Source of the DNA: an uncultured Desulfatitalea sp.
GTDB lineage: Bacteria > Desulfobacterota > Desulfobacteria > Desulfobacterales > Desulfosarcinaceae
Direction of reading: 5' to 3'
NCBI GenBank assembly: GCA_937868765.1
Contig: CALMNL010000004.1
Span: 248,001-312,000, forward strand
DNA length: 64,000 bases
A model generated the notes under the pieces. That model did no database searches. It saw nothing but the letters and a program-made list of their open reading frames with translations, and was not told where the DNA came from. Both the position numbers and the translations under genes were made by a program. Positions 56,618 through 64,000 of the stretch are shown piece after piece; position 1 is the stretch's first letter, and each line of letters opens with the position of its first letter.

Positions 56618-57490
56618 ATGCAACCTGTGGCGCATTCCATAAATAAGCGTGAATCGGCCGGCGCAATGCTCCGGACCTGGCGTAAGCTCCATCGCATCAG
56701 CCAGCTGGATTTGGCCCTGGAGGTCGGGATTTCTTCCAGGCACTTGAGTTTCGTCGAAACCGGCAGGTCCCAGCCAAGCCGGAGCCTGGTCCTGAGAATC
56801 GCGCACTCGCTGAAACTGCCCCTCAGACACCGCAATGCTTTCCTGAAAGCGGCCGGTTACGCGTCCGAGTTCGGTGAAGCGCCGTTCGACGGAGAAAAGA
56901 TGGACGTCATCCGCCAGGCCCTGCGGCGCATCCTGGAAAACCACGAACCCTACCCTGCTTTCGTGGTCGATCCGGCGTACAATTTCATCATGAAGAATTC
57001 CAGCTTCGAACGCATATTAAAATTCTTCATCGGCGAAAAGGCGTTCAAGCAGTATGACAACGCCTATCGGATGACCTTTGCCGAGGACGGCCTGCGCCCC
57101 TATATCCAGGACTGGCCGACCATCGCGCAGTTCATGCTGACCAGATTGTGGGAAGAGGCCGTTTCGACGCAAAATGCCCGATTGATGGCGCTGTATGCGG
57201 AAATCTCCCCTTCGAGAGAACCCCGGGCGCCGCTGCCCGCGCTCATGCCGATGGAGCCGCATCTGCCCATCATGAGCCTGACCCTGGTCAAGCATTCGAT
57301 CAAGGCCAGCCTTTTCACCACCATCACCACCTTCGGAACCCCCCTCGACGTGACGGCCCAGGAACTTCGCATCGAATCCTTTTTCCCGGCGGACGAAGAA
57401 ACGAAACAGATGCTCTGGTGGGACCCCTGCGCGACAGAGACGGCACCTGTGCGAGAGCGGAGGGGTCGCGGCAGCGCCCCGATCCGCTGA
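56618..57490 (+). CDS. XRE-family regulator with MmyB-like ligand domain
   Basis: 290 residues. The N-terminal helix-turn-helix (RTWRKLHRISQLDLALEVGI ... RHLSFVETGRSQPS) is followed by the PAS-like MmyB domain (ILENHEPYPAFVVDPAYNFI ... LRIESFFPADEETKQ). Relatives bind small ligands and control nearby oxidoreductase genes. ATG 56618 with GGGAGG upstream. The last 25 residues (arginine-rich) go beyond the family's usual end and may be read-through of a changed stop. Confidence 0.9.
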   Translation: MQPVAHSINKRESAGAMLRTWRKLHRISQLDLALEVGISSRHLSFVETGRSQPSRSLVLRIAHSLKLPLRHRNAFLKAAGYASEFGEAPFDGEKMDVIRQALRRILENHEPYPAFVVDPAYNFIMKNSSFERILKFFIGEKAFKQYDNAYRMTFAEDGLRPYIQDWPTIAQFMLTRLWEEAVSTQNARLMALYAEISPSREPRAPLPALMPMEPHLPIMSLTLVKHSIKASLFTTITTFGTPLDVTAQELRIESFFPADEETKQMLWWDPCATETAPVRERRGRGSAPIR

Positions 57491-57668
57491 TCCGCTTCTC
57501 GGATACGGTTTGCTTTTACACTTTTATGGACGAACCGAGCGGCCGCCAAGCCTTCACCGAGAGCGCTACACGGCCGAAGGGAACCTGGGGGCAGATCCGT
57601 TGATGGCATTGCCCGGGATCAAAGGCCTTTTCGAGCTGCTCGTCCACCTGGGTTGAGGGTGATGCGCA

Positions 57669-58283
57669 TCAAGCCCCACCCACAGGCGGCGCGGGGAAGC
57701 CATCGGGATTCGAAGCGATGGCCTTTCCCAGCCAGGCGATGGTCTTGCCGAGATGATCCATGTTGAGCATGGCCTCTTCGTCCCGGAGCACCTCGCCTTT
57801 GTCGAGGCCCATGCCCAGATTCCAGTAGATGGAGCCGGGCACGATCATGGAGGACATGAGGAACATGTGGTTGATGGTGTCGAAGACATGGGTGGCCCCG
57901 CCGCGCCGCACGGCCACCACGGCGGCCCCGATTTTTCCCTGGAGCGCCCCGCCGTTGGCCACGGCGACCATGCCGGTGCGGTCGAGCAGGGCCTTCATCT
58001 CGGCGCTGACATCCGTGAAATAGGTCGGCGAACCGAGAATGACGGCATCGGCCGCGTAGATCTTCTCCAGGTAGTCGTTCATCCCATCCTTCTTCACGGC
58101 GCAGCGCTTATCTCTATTCTCAAAACACTTGAAACAGGCGGCGCAGCCCCTCAGCGGGCGGCCGCCGATCTTAAGGTACTCGGTGCTCCAGCCGGCGGCG
58201 TCCAGCTGCGCGAGCACCCGCTTGAGCAGGATCTCGGTGTTGCCGCCCGATCGGGGGCTGCCGTTGACGGCAATGGCTTTCAT
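57669..58283 (-). CDS. Flavodoxin-fold NAD(P)H-dependent FMN reductase / iron-sulfur flavoprotein-like
   Basis: 204 residues. The N-terminal FMN loop AVNGSPRSGGNTEILLKRVL and the SPTYFTDVSAEMKALLDR segment are typical. A Cys cluster (GCAACFKC ... RC) at 47-60 resembles the 4Fe-4S site of iron-sulfur flavoproteins. It reduces FMN or transfers electrons to small acceptors. ATG with AAAGGAGA upstream. Confidence 0.88.
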   Translation of the reverse strand: MKAIAVNGSPRSGGNTEILLKRVLAQLDAAGWSTEYLKIGGRPLRGCAACFKCFENRDKRCAVKKDGMNDYLEKIYAADAVILGSPTYFTDVSAEMKALLDRTGMVAVANGGALQGKIGAAVVAVRRGGATHVFDTINHMFLMSSMIVPGSIYWNLGMGLDKGEVLRDEEAMLNMDHLGKTIAWLGKAIASNPDGFPAPPVGGA

Positions 58284-58350
58284 GATCGTCTCCTTTCATA
58301 TGGGGTGGCCCTGCATCGAAGGGCCTCGCCTTTTGGCAGGTCTTATACGG

Positions 58351-59037
58351 CTAAATGCTCAATCGCGTGATGGAAACAGATCCGCCGAAGCACACCGCCA
58401 CATCGCAGCCAGCCGTCCGCGGCCGGTCGTGGATCACGCCTTCGTAGGCGTAGAGGTCGCCGTCCCGGCGATAACGGTACTTGTGCGGGTTTTTATCCAG
58501 CGGGCAGAATTGATGGTCGATCGGCGCATTGGCCGCAATGGGACTGGGAAGATTGATGTTCCAGAATTGGCCGGCGGCCAGCGGTGCGCGCATGACCATT
58601 GGCAGGACGCTTGCCAGGTGCCAGGCTGCGGCGTGCCAATCCACGATCCATTGGGGCGCGACGTATTGGGAGACGGCGACGGCCTTGCATCCCAGAATGG
58701 CGGCCTCTCGAGCGGCGGCGACGGTGCCGGACTGGTAGACATCCGAACCCAGATTGGCGCCCTGGTTGATGCCGGCCAGCACCCAATCGGCATCGACGGC
58801 AATCGCTTTCAGCGCCAGGCGGGTGCAGTCGGCCGGCGCCCCGTGCACGATGAAGTGGTTCGCCTCTGCGCCCCTGTCGACCTGCAACGGTGTCTTCATC
58901 GTCACCTGGTGGCCGACGCCGGATTGGGCCAATTTGGGGGCCACCACCACCAGCCGGCCGATCGCCTCGGCCACCTGGGCCAGGGCCTTCAAACCTGGCG
59001 CGTCGTAGCCGTCATCGTTGGTAAGAACAATTTTCAA
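58351..59037 (-). CDS. surE: 5'/3'-nucleotidase SurE
   Basis: A 228-residue metal-dependent phosphatase. Metal ligands DD in LTNDDGYDAPG, Ser in QSGVGHQ and Asn in GINQGANLGSDV are present. Length is at the lower end for SurE (about 250 residues), with a shortened C-terminal swap region. The start is TTG 59037 after GGGGG; no in-frame ATG fits. It removes phosphate from nucleoside monophosphates, often in stress survival. Confidence 0.92.
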   Translation of the reverse strand: MKIVLTNDDGYDAPGLKALAQVAEAIGRLVVVAPKLAQSGVGHQVTMKTPLQVDRGAEANHFIVHGAPADCTRLALKAIAVDADWVLAGINQGANLGSDVYQSGTVAAAREAAILGCKAVAVSQYVAPQWIVDWHAAAWHLASVLPMVMRAPLAAGQFWNINLPSPIAANAPIDHQFCPLDKNPHKYRYRRDGDLYAYEGVIHDRPRTAGCDVAVCFGGSVSITRLSI

Positions 59038-59134
59038 TCATACCCCCAGAGAAGTCATTTATCTTGCGGCCTTTAGCGGCCCGTCACAGGAGAAGTGCTA
59101 TACTAAACGTTCGATCGTTCCATAGCAACCGTCG

Positions 59135-59866
59135 TTACTTCTTGTAGCCTACCGGCATCAGCAACAGAGGCTCGTGGGCAGGCGGTATGCTCATCGCTGC
59201 GATGAGGGCTTCATCGTGGAAGGCGCCCACGATACCGGCCGCCAGGCCCAGAGCTTGCGCCTGGAGAAAAATGTTCTGGCCGATGTGACCGGCTTCCATC
59301 AACGCATAGCGAATGCCGCGCTGGCCATATTTGACATTGACGCGGCGGTACTCGGCGGTGATCACCAGGGTCACGGGCGCCTGGGTCATCCACCTCTGGG
59401 AAAGACAGGTTTCGGCGACCGGCGCCCGCAGGTCGCCCTGGGCCACGAGCGCCAACTGATGTTCTCCAGGCTGGTAGTGGTAGATGCCGGCGTCGATGGA
59501 GGGCACGGCGTCCTGACCCACCACGGCGTATAGATCCATGGGATAGAGCGCACCCGCCGATGGCGCGGCGCGTTTGTACCCGCCGTCTTCGGTCACGCCA
59601 TCGGCCGCCCACAGGAGCTGGGAGAGCTGGTTCGCATTCAACGCCCTGGGGCTGAAGCCCCGAACGGTGCGCCGCTGCTGGATCGCTTGCGCCACGAAGA
59701 GATTGCCTTCCCAGGCCGGTTTCGGTAGTTTCATGGATACCTCCTGATGTTTGGCGTTTCTCCGGGCCAAGGCCCGTGCAGCCACCCCCGGCGGGGCCAG
59801 GCAAAAAAAGCCAATCGCCTTCAGCAGGCCGATAACGCTCTTTCTGCGTGTGCGGCTGAAAACCAT
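59135..59866 (-). CDS. Nitroreductase-family (SagB-like) oxidoreductase with Tat-like leader
   Basis: 243 residues. A leader SRTRRKSVIGLLKAIGFFCL with a twin-arginine and hydrophobic core ends in ARALA. The nitroreductase domain then begins (FVAQAIQQRRTVRGFSPRAL, SAGALYPMDLYAVVG, GIRYALMEAGHIGQNIFLQA, FHDEALIAAM). Relatives of this group are often exported with FMN bound. A strong AGGAGG lies before an internal ATG at 59734 (MKLPKPAW), which would give a cytoplasmic form of 199 residues. Both starts may be used; the longer is preferred from the leader. Confidence 0.78.
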   Translation of the reverse strand: MVFSRTRRKSVIGLLKAIGFFCLAPPGVAARALARRNAKHQEVSMKLPKPAWEGNLFVAQAIQQRRTVRGFSPRALNANQLSQLLWAADGVTEDGGYKRAAPSAGALYPMDLYAVVGQDAVPSIDAGIYHYQPGEHQLALVAQGDLRAPVAETCLSQRWMTQAPVTLVITAEYRRVNVKYGQRGIRYALMEAGHIGQNIFLQAQALGLAAGIVGAFHDEALIAAMSIPPAHEPLLLMPVGYKK

Positions 59867-60083
59867 GGGCCATCCCCAACGGCCTGGCCTTCGACCGGCC
59901 ATTCATCCAGAAGCCGCGCCACCAGCCGGTCGCGGCTGCCCGGCGTCACCTCGATCAACAGGCCTATTTAACAGGCTTTTAAACCCCATTTGATTACTTT
60001 TATGAAACGTTTTCAGAAGGCTGGCAACTGCAAAAAGTCATTCCCGACTTGGGGCGCAAGATCGGGCGCACGAGGGGGCGCCG

Positions 60084-61859
60084 CTAAACCCATCGCAGCA
60101 AGCGCCGCAATTGAGTCGAGCTCAGCCGGATATCGGGCCTGAGCCGCAATTCGATGGCGCGTTCCTCGCACACCAGACGGCGCAGTTCGGTGGTAACCAC
60201 GCGCAAGCGGTCGTAAGTGGCCAGATCCATGCCGAGACCCCTCTCCCGGAAGGGCCGTGCATGGTCCTGCGGGACGGAAAGGCCTCGACCGGGTAAGATC
60301 TGCGCCCGTTGCACCACGTGCCCCCTTTCGAAAAGCAGCAGATGTTTCAGGGTGTGCGGGTCATCGGCCGCGGCCCAGGCCAGGGCGGACTCGGAAAGCT
60401 GCCGAAACCAGCGGGCGCGCCGCAGCATGTGAGCCGTGCCCAGCAGCAGGCTTTCGAGGCGGGCGGCGATGTCGGCCGGCACCCAATCGGCCGGCGGGGA
60501 CGCGGCCGCTTCGGGCCGGTCTTCTCCGTCCTCTTCTTCCGGTTCAAATTCGCAGGGTTCAGCGAGCCGTCGCAAACGCCAAAGCATCGTCCCCAGGGCG
60601 GTCAGGCTGCGCAGGGCCGAACCGTGCTGCAAAGTTTGCGGATAGGTGCTCAGGAAAAGAGCGAGACCTGCCTGCACGCACGCCCGGGACGGTGTCGATG
60701 AAGCGCCGCCCATGGCCGCGGCGAATGCGTCCAGAAGATCGCCGTCGGGACGCATCTCCCGACCCACCCAATGGGCAAAAGCGGTCAGCAGGGGCACGGA
60801 TCGCCCGAAGGGGACGGGACCGACGCAAAACGCCTTGTCGCCATGGTCCTGCATGTGCAGCAGATCTTTGGTGAAATAGGCGAGGCAGCGACTGTCGCCG
60901 CGCAGGGCCATGTTATAGGGCGGGCCGTGTTGCTTGATTTCATCGGCTTCCAGCACGGCGGCTTCCAGGGCCGAGGGGGTGGTGACGAAATCGAGGTCCA
61001 GGGCCTGGGTGAGCATCTCCAGGATATGCTCCGCGTGCCGGGCGCGGCCTCGAAAGTAACTGTTCACGCGCTGGCGCAGTGATTTGGCCTTGCCGACATA
61101 GAGGATATCGCCCCCGGCGCGGCGCATGCGGTAGATGCCGGGCTGATTGGGAAGACGGCCGAGTTCGGCGGTCATGGGAAATCGCCGCTGGATGGCGGAC
61201 GGCTTAGGTGTAGCGGCCAGCCACTGCTTCAATGTTTCGAGGGAATGCACGCCGGAGCGGGATTGCAGCAGATCCACCAGGCGCTGCCAGATCAAGAGGG
61301 TCGCCGGCACATGATGGGCGCAACGCTTCAACTCCGGCACGGCATGGCCGAAGTAGCCGGCCAGGGCCCGCAGGCCGCGGCGCGGCAGCTCCGGCAGCAG
61401 CCGCCGGGCGATCTGGTGGGTACAGATGGTCTCGAAGGGAAAGGGGGTGCCGGGCGCCGCCAGGGCATGCAGCCGACTCAGAAAAGGCAGCTCGAAGCGC
61501 GCGAAGTGAATCACCAAGGGACACGGCGCCGATCCATTCAGCGCCGCCACCTGAGCGGCAGCCGCCATCAGGCGGTGCCAGGCCTCTTGTTCCGAAACCG
61601 CCTGGGCCAGGTGGGTTTCGCAAATGCCGGTGATGCGGCTGACGGCGGGCGGTATCCGTTCCGTGAGCGGCTGCCGGATGAGAAGCGAAGCGGCAGCAAG
61701 GGTGCCCAGGCGGCCGTCCGCCCGGCCCGGCATCCAGCCGATCTCGAGCAGCCGGCCCTTTTCAGGGTTGGCGCCGGTAGCCTGGCAGTCCAGGGCCAGG
61801 ATGGCGAGGCGCGAAAGAGGCGTGTGGGCAGGGTCCGCCGCCGATTGGGCCTTCTCCAT
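60084..61859 (-). CDS. Exonuclease (DnaQ-like) fused to GIY-YIG endonuclease domain
   Basis: 591 residues. The N-terminal DEDD exonuclease has ALDCQATGANPEKGRLLEIG, VIHFARFELPFL and a late CAHHVPATLLIWQ. A UvrC-type GIY-YIG domain follows (LPNQPGIYRMRRAGGDILYVGKAKSLRQRVNSYF). A C-terminal half has no named fold. First-motif Asp and Glu are partly replaced (LDCQATG rather than DxExTG), so exonuclease activity may be altered. Such fusions are related to DNA polymerase III epsilon and Cho repair nucleases. ATG 61859 abuts the putA stop with no gap. Confidence 0.85.
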   Translation of the reverse strand: MEKAQSAADPAHTPLSRLAILALDCQATGANPEKGRLLEIGWMPGRADGRLGTLAAASLLIRQPLTERIPPAVSRITGICETHLAQAVSEQEAWHRLMAAAAQVAALNGSAPCPLVIHFARFELPFLSRLHALAAPGTPFPFETICTHQIARRLLPELPRRGLRALAGYFGHAVPELKRCAHHVPATLLIWQRLVDLLQSRSGVHSLETLKQWLAATPKPSAIQRRFPMTAELGRLPNQPGIYRMRRAGGDILYVGKAKSLRQRVNSYFRGRARHAEHILEMLTQALDLDFVTTPSALEAAVLEADEIKQHGPPYNMALRGDSRCLAYFTKDLLHMQDHGDKAFCVGPVPFGRSVPLLTAFAHWVGREMRPDGDLLDAFAAAMGGASSTPSRACVQAGLALFLSTYPQTLQHGSALRSLTALGTMLWRLRRLAEPCEFEPEEEDGEDRPEAAASPPADWVPADIAARLESLLLGTAHMLRRARWFRQLSESALAWAAADDPHTLKHLLLFERGHVVQRAQILPGRGLSVPQDHARPFRERGLGMDLATYDRLRVVTTELRRLVCEERAIELRLRPDIRLSSTQLRRLLRWV

Positions 61860-64000
61860 CTACAACTCCGCCCGCGCCCCCAGGTTGCCGTAGCGGTGGT
61901 AGTTGTCGCACACGCTCTGGTTCTGTAGGTAGTGCAGCAGTTCCAGGCGGCCCTCCATGAGCACCGGCGCCCGGGCGATGTAGTCTCCGCTGCGCGCGGC
62001 GCTTTCGAGCACCTCCGCCGGCACGCGGTCCGGCCCGGCGTAGCGCAATCGCTGGAGCTGTTTGAACGATGCGATCAGTTCCCCGTCGGACTGCCGGCGA
62101 ACGGGAAAAGGCCCCAGCAGGTCGCGGGCCTCTTTGCACGCCAGAAAAGCGGTGACCGCATTGTGCAGGTCCTCGGGGATGCTCACCACCACGGTGTTGC
62201 CGGTGATGCGCGCGGCGGCGACGCGGGCCAGCAGGTCGAAGAGCGTGTCTTCGGCATGCAGCCGGATGCCCACGGTGCCCAGGGGCCGGTAACGGTGCAG
62301 GTTGTCCTGGCCGCGCAAATGGAAGTAATCCTTTTCGACACCGAACTCCTGCTCCATCTGGTAGCAGTAGCTCTTGACGGCGCGGATCAGCCGGGTCAGG
62401 TCGGACGCATGGGGCTGCAAGCGGCCCCCCGACACTTTTCGTCCCAGGGCCAGGGCCCAGCGCAGCAGTGCGGTCTGTTCCCGGATGGCGCCGATCCGCG
62501 GGGGTGCCAGCTCCTTCACTTCCATGAACTGGGTGACATAATTGGGGCCGCCGGCCTTGATGGCCGGTCCCAGGGCCGACTTGCCCATGCCGCCGAACGG
62601 CTGGCGCAGGGTGACGGCACCGGTGGTGCCGCGGTTGATGTAGAGATTGCCGGCCCGCGCGTGGGCCTTCCAGTATTGCTGCTCCCGGGAATCCAGGCTT
62701 TCCAGCCCGGCGGTGAGACCGTAGCCGGTCTCGTGGACCAGTTCGATGGCGTGCTCCAGGTCGTCGGCGCGCATCACCCCCAGCAGCGGCCCGAAGAGTT
62801 CGGTGCGGTGGGTGAAGCTGCCGGGCTGCACCCCGTATTTGATTCCCGGGGTCCACAGGTGCGGGTTGTCGTCGGCCATGCGTGGCTGCAGGGCCCAGCT
62901 CTCCAGGGGTTCCAGCCTGGTCAGGGCGCGCCGCAGGTCGCCGGCCGGCGGCCGGATAAGCGGCCCCATGCGGCTGGAAAAGTCCCAGGCGCTGCCGGCT
63001 CTGAAGCTTTGAGCCGCATCCACCAGCTGCCGCTTGAAACCCGGATCGTCATAGAGCTCTTTTTCCAGGATCAGCAGGGAGGTGGCCGAGCACTTCTGGC
63101 CGCCGTGGCCGAAGGCCGAATGAACCACATTCATGATGGCCTGATCGCGGTCGGCCAGGGCGGTGACGATGGTGGCGTTCTTGCCGCCGGTCTCGGCCGA
63201 GAGCTGCATGGCGGGCCGTTGCCGCAGCATGGCCAGGCCCGTGGCCGTGCCGCCGGTGAGGATCACGAAATCCACGCCGGCATGGGTCACCAGGTGGCTC
63301 CCGGCCGCATCGCCGGCACAGGGCACGAACTGCAGCACATTGCGGGAGATGCCGGCCTGCCAGAAGCACTGGCACAGCACCCAGGCCGTCAGCACCGCGT
63401 CGCTGGCCGGCTTGAAGACGACGGTGTTGCCGGCGGCCAGGGCGGCGACGATGCCGCCGCAGGGGATGGCGATGGGAAAGTTCCAGGGCGACACCACCGC
63501 GCCCACGCCCTTGCCTTTGAACGCCAGGGTTTCGATGGAAGTAAAGGCGCGCGCCGAGAACGGGTAGTATTCGGCGAAATCCACCGCCTCGGAAACCTCC
63601 ACGTCCGCTTCGCCGAAAATCTTGCCGGTGTCGGCGGCGGCCGCGCCGATGAGGTCGCCCCGGGCCCGGCGCAGGGCCAGGGCCACGCTTGATAGGGCCT
63701 GGTGCCGCTGGGCCGGAGACAGGGCGCGCCAGCCGTCCGGGTCGCGGCGGGCCGTGTCCACGGCCGTGTCGATGTCCTGGACCGTGGCCCGGCGATAGGC
63801 GGCGGTGAAGACCTTCACGGGCAGCTGAGAGGGATCGCGGCATTCGCGAAGCTCCCGCTGGTCGTATATCTCCTGGCCGGCCACCACCAGGGGGATCTGG
63901 ATCGGTTCATCGCCCGCCTTTTTGCGCCATTTCTCCCGGATGGTCCGGGCCCACTGCCGGTTGGCCGGAAGGGACCAATCGGTGTCCGGTTCGTTGTCGA
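61860..64000 (-). CDS. putA: PutA: L-glutamate gamma-semialdehyde dehydrogenase part (cut by window edge)
   Basis: The frame is open through the right edge; 713 residues are visible and the N-terminal proline dehydrogenase domain is expected outside. The visible lead (EPDTDWSLPANRQWA) is the PutA linker. The aldehyde dehydrogenase core has VVSPWNFPIAIPCGGIVAAL, ETGGKNATIV and the catalytic cysteine in GHGGQKCSATSLLIL. About 200 residues follow as the PutA C-terminal domain. It oxidises proline to glutamate. The exonuclease gene starts immediately after its stop. Confidence 0.93.
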   Translation of the reverse strand, partial: DNEPDTDWSLPANRQWARTIREKWRKKAGDEPIQIPLVVAGQEIYDQRELRECRDPSQLPVKVFTAAYRRATVQDIDTAVDTARRDPDGWRALSPAQRHQALSSVALALRRARGDLIGAAAADTGKIFGEADVEVSEAVDFAEYYPFSARAFTSIETLAFKGKGVGAVVSPWNFPIAIPCGGIVAALAAGNTVVFKPASDAVLTAWVLCQCFWQAGISRNVLQFVPCAGDAAGSHLVTHAGVDFVILTGGTATGLAMLRQRPAMQLSAETGGKNATIVTALADRDQAIMNVVHSAFGHGGQKCSATSLLILEKELYDDPGFKRQLVDAAQSFRAGSAWDFSSRMGPLIRPPAGDLRRALTRLEPLESWALQPRMADDNPHLWTPGIKYGVQPGSFTHRTELFGPLLGVMRADDLEHAIELVHETGYGLTAGLESLDSREQQYWKAHARAGNLYINRGTTGAVTLRQPFGGMGKSALGPAIKAGGPNYVTQFMEVKELAPPRIGAIREQTALLRWALALGRKVSGGRLQPHASDLTRLIRAVKSYCYQMEQEFGVEKDYFHLRGQDNLHRYRPLGTVGIRLHAEDTLFDLLARVAAARITGNTVVVSIPEDLHNAVTAFLACKEARDLLGPFPVRRQSDGELIASFKQLQRLRYAGPDRVPAEVLESAARSGDYIARAPVLMEGRLELLHYLQNQSVCDNYHRYGNLGARAEL

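Noticed and set aside
57491-57668. A degraded gene fragment between the XRE regulator and the flavodoxin gene
   Set aside because: Short phrases such as a 17-codon frame at 57603-57656 are open, but no ribosome site or family similarity supports a gene or remnant.

Overview
The window is a GC-rich, gene-dense bacterial chromosome segment. Gene content points to an anaerobic Desulfobacterota-like organism (formerly Deltaproteobacteria, Desulfosarcina/Desulfatitalea type). The evidence is a RACo-type ferredoxin/ASKHA activator, a siroheme-type ferredoxin protein, a pyrophosphate-type phosphofructokinase, an NAD(P)-linked [NiFe] hydrogenase with modular electron-transfer subunits, and a hemerythrin. 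The taxon is inferred from gene families, not from a marker gene. No rRNA, tRNA, CRISPR array, transposase or integrase was seen.

Layout. 1-12.9 kb is housekeeping: a fused diadenylate cyclase/YbbR protein with a DUF2914 partner, a 49-residue orphan, an Atg22-like MFS carrier with a large unknown protein, the RACo-like protein, a PCP_red/ferredoxin protein with NhaA, the phosphofructokinase and a PHP phosphatase. 12.9-19.1 kb holds motAB, a small membrane export protein, and proA-proB with a DUF1186 gene. 19.6-30.2 kb is one long operon: NuoE-like, NuoF fused to an NfnB/GltD-like flavoprotein, a NuoG-like protein with a Mo-site-less domain, hoxY, hoxH, the maturation protease, a single-domain response regulator and a GAF histidine kinase. 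30.3-39.5 kb carries a Gdx/SugE exporter, hemerythrin, outer-membrane phospholipase A, NfeD and stomatin, a GAF-GGDEF protein, and a divergent RND exporter/GMC oxidoreductase pair around a repeated operator.

39.7-47.3 kb has a GIY-YIG protein, a 69-residue gene behind a sigma-54-like promoter, a 186-bp inverted-repeat element, a Nudix gene and a convergent DUF169 gene, a PEP-synthase-like protein with degenerate receivers, and gdhA. 47.3-55.4 kb is an accessory island with lower GC in places: a MerR regulator whose start codon lies inside a perfect 15-bp inverted repeat, an HD phosphohydrolase overlapping a YwgA-like gene, and a type I restriction-modification operon with AT-rich specificity segments. 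55.5-64 kb returns to core-like genes: a receiver protein, an XRE/MmyB regulator with its own operator, a flavodoxin-like reductase, SurE, a nitroreductase with a Tat-like leader, an exonuclease/GIY-YIG fusion, and the 3' part of putA running off the right edge.

How they work together. The hydrogenase operon would couple H2 to NAD(P)H and probably to ferredoxin or a second nucleotide through two diaphorase-like units, with a two-component pair attached by gene overlap. proA, proB, gdhA and putA give proline and glutamate interconversion. CdaA, NhaA and proline synthesis are all consistent with osmotic and ionic homeostasis. The most unusual items are the hydrogenase electron-transfer subunits, the 186-bp inverted-repeat element with a related sequence 1.85 kb away, and the MerR/HD/YwgA-like group beside the restriction system.
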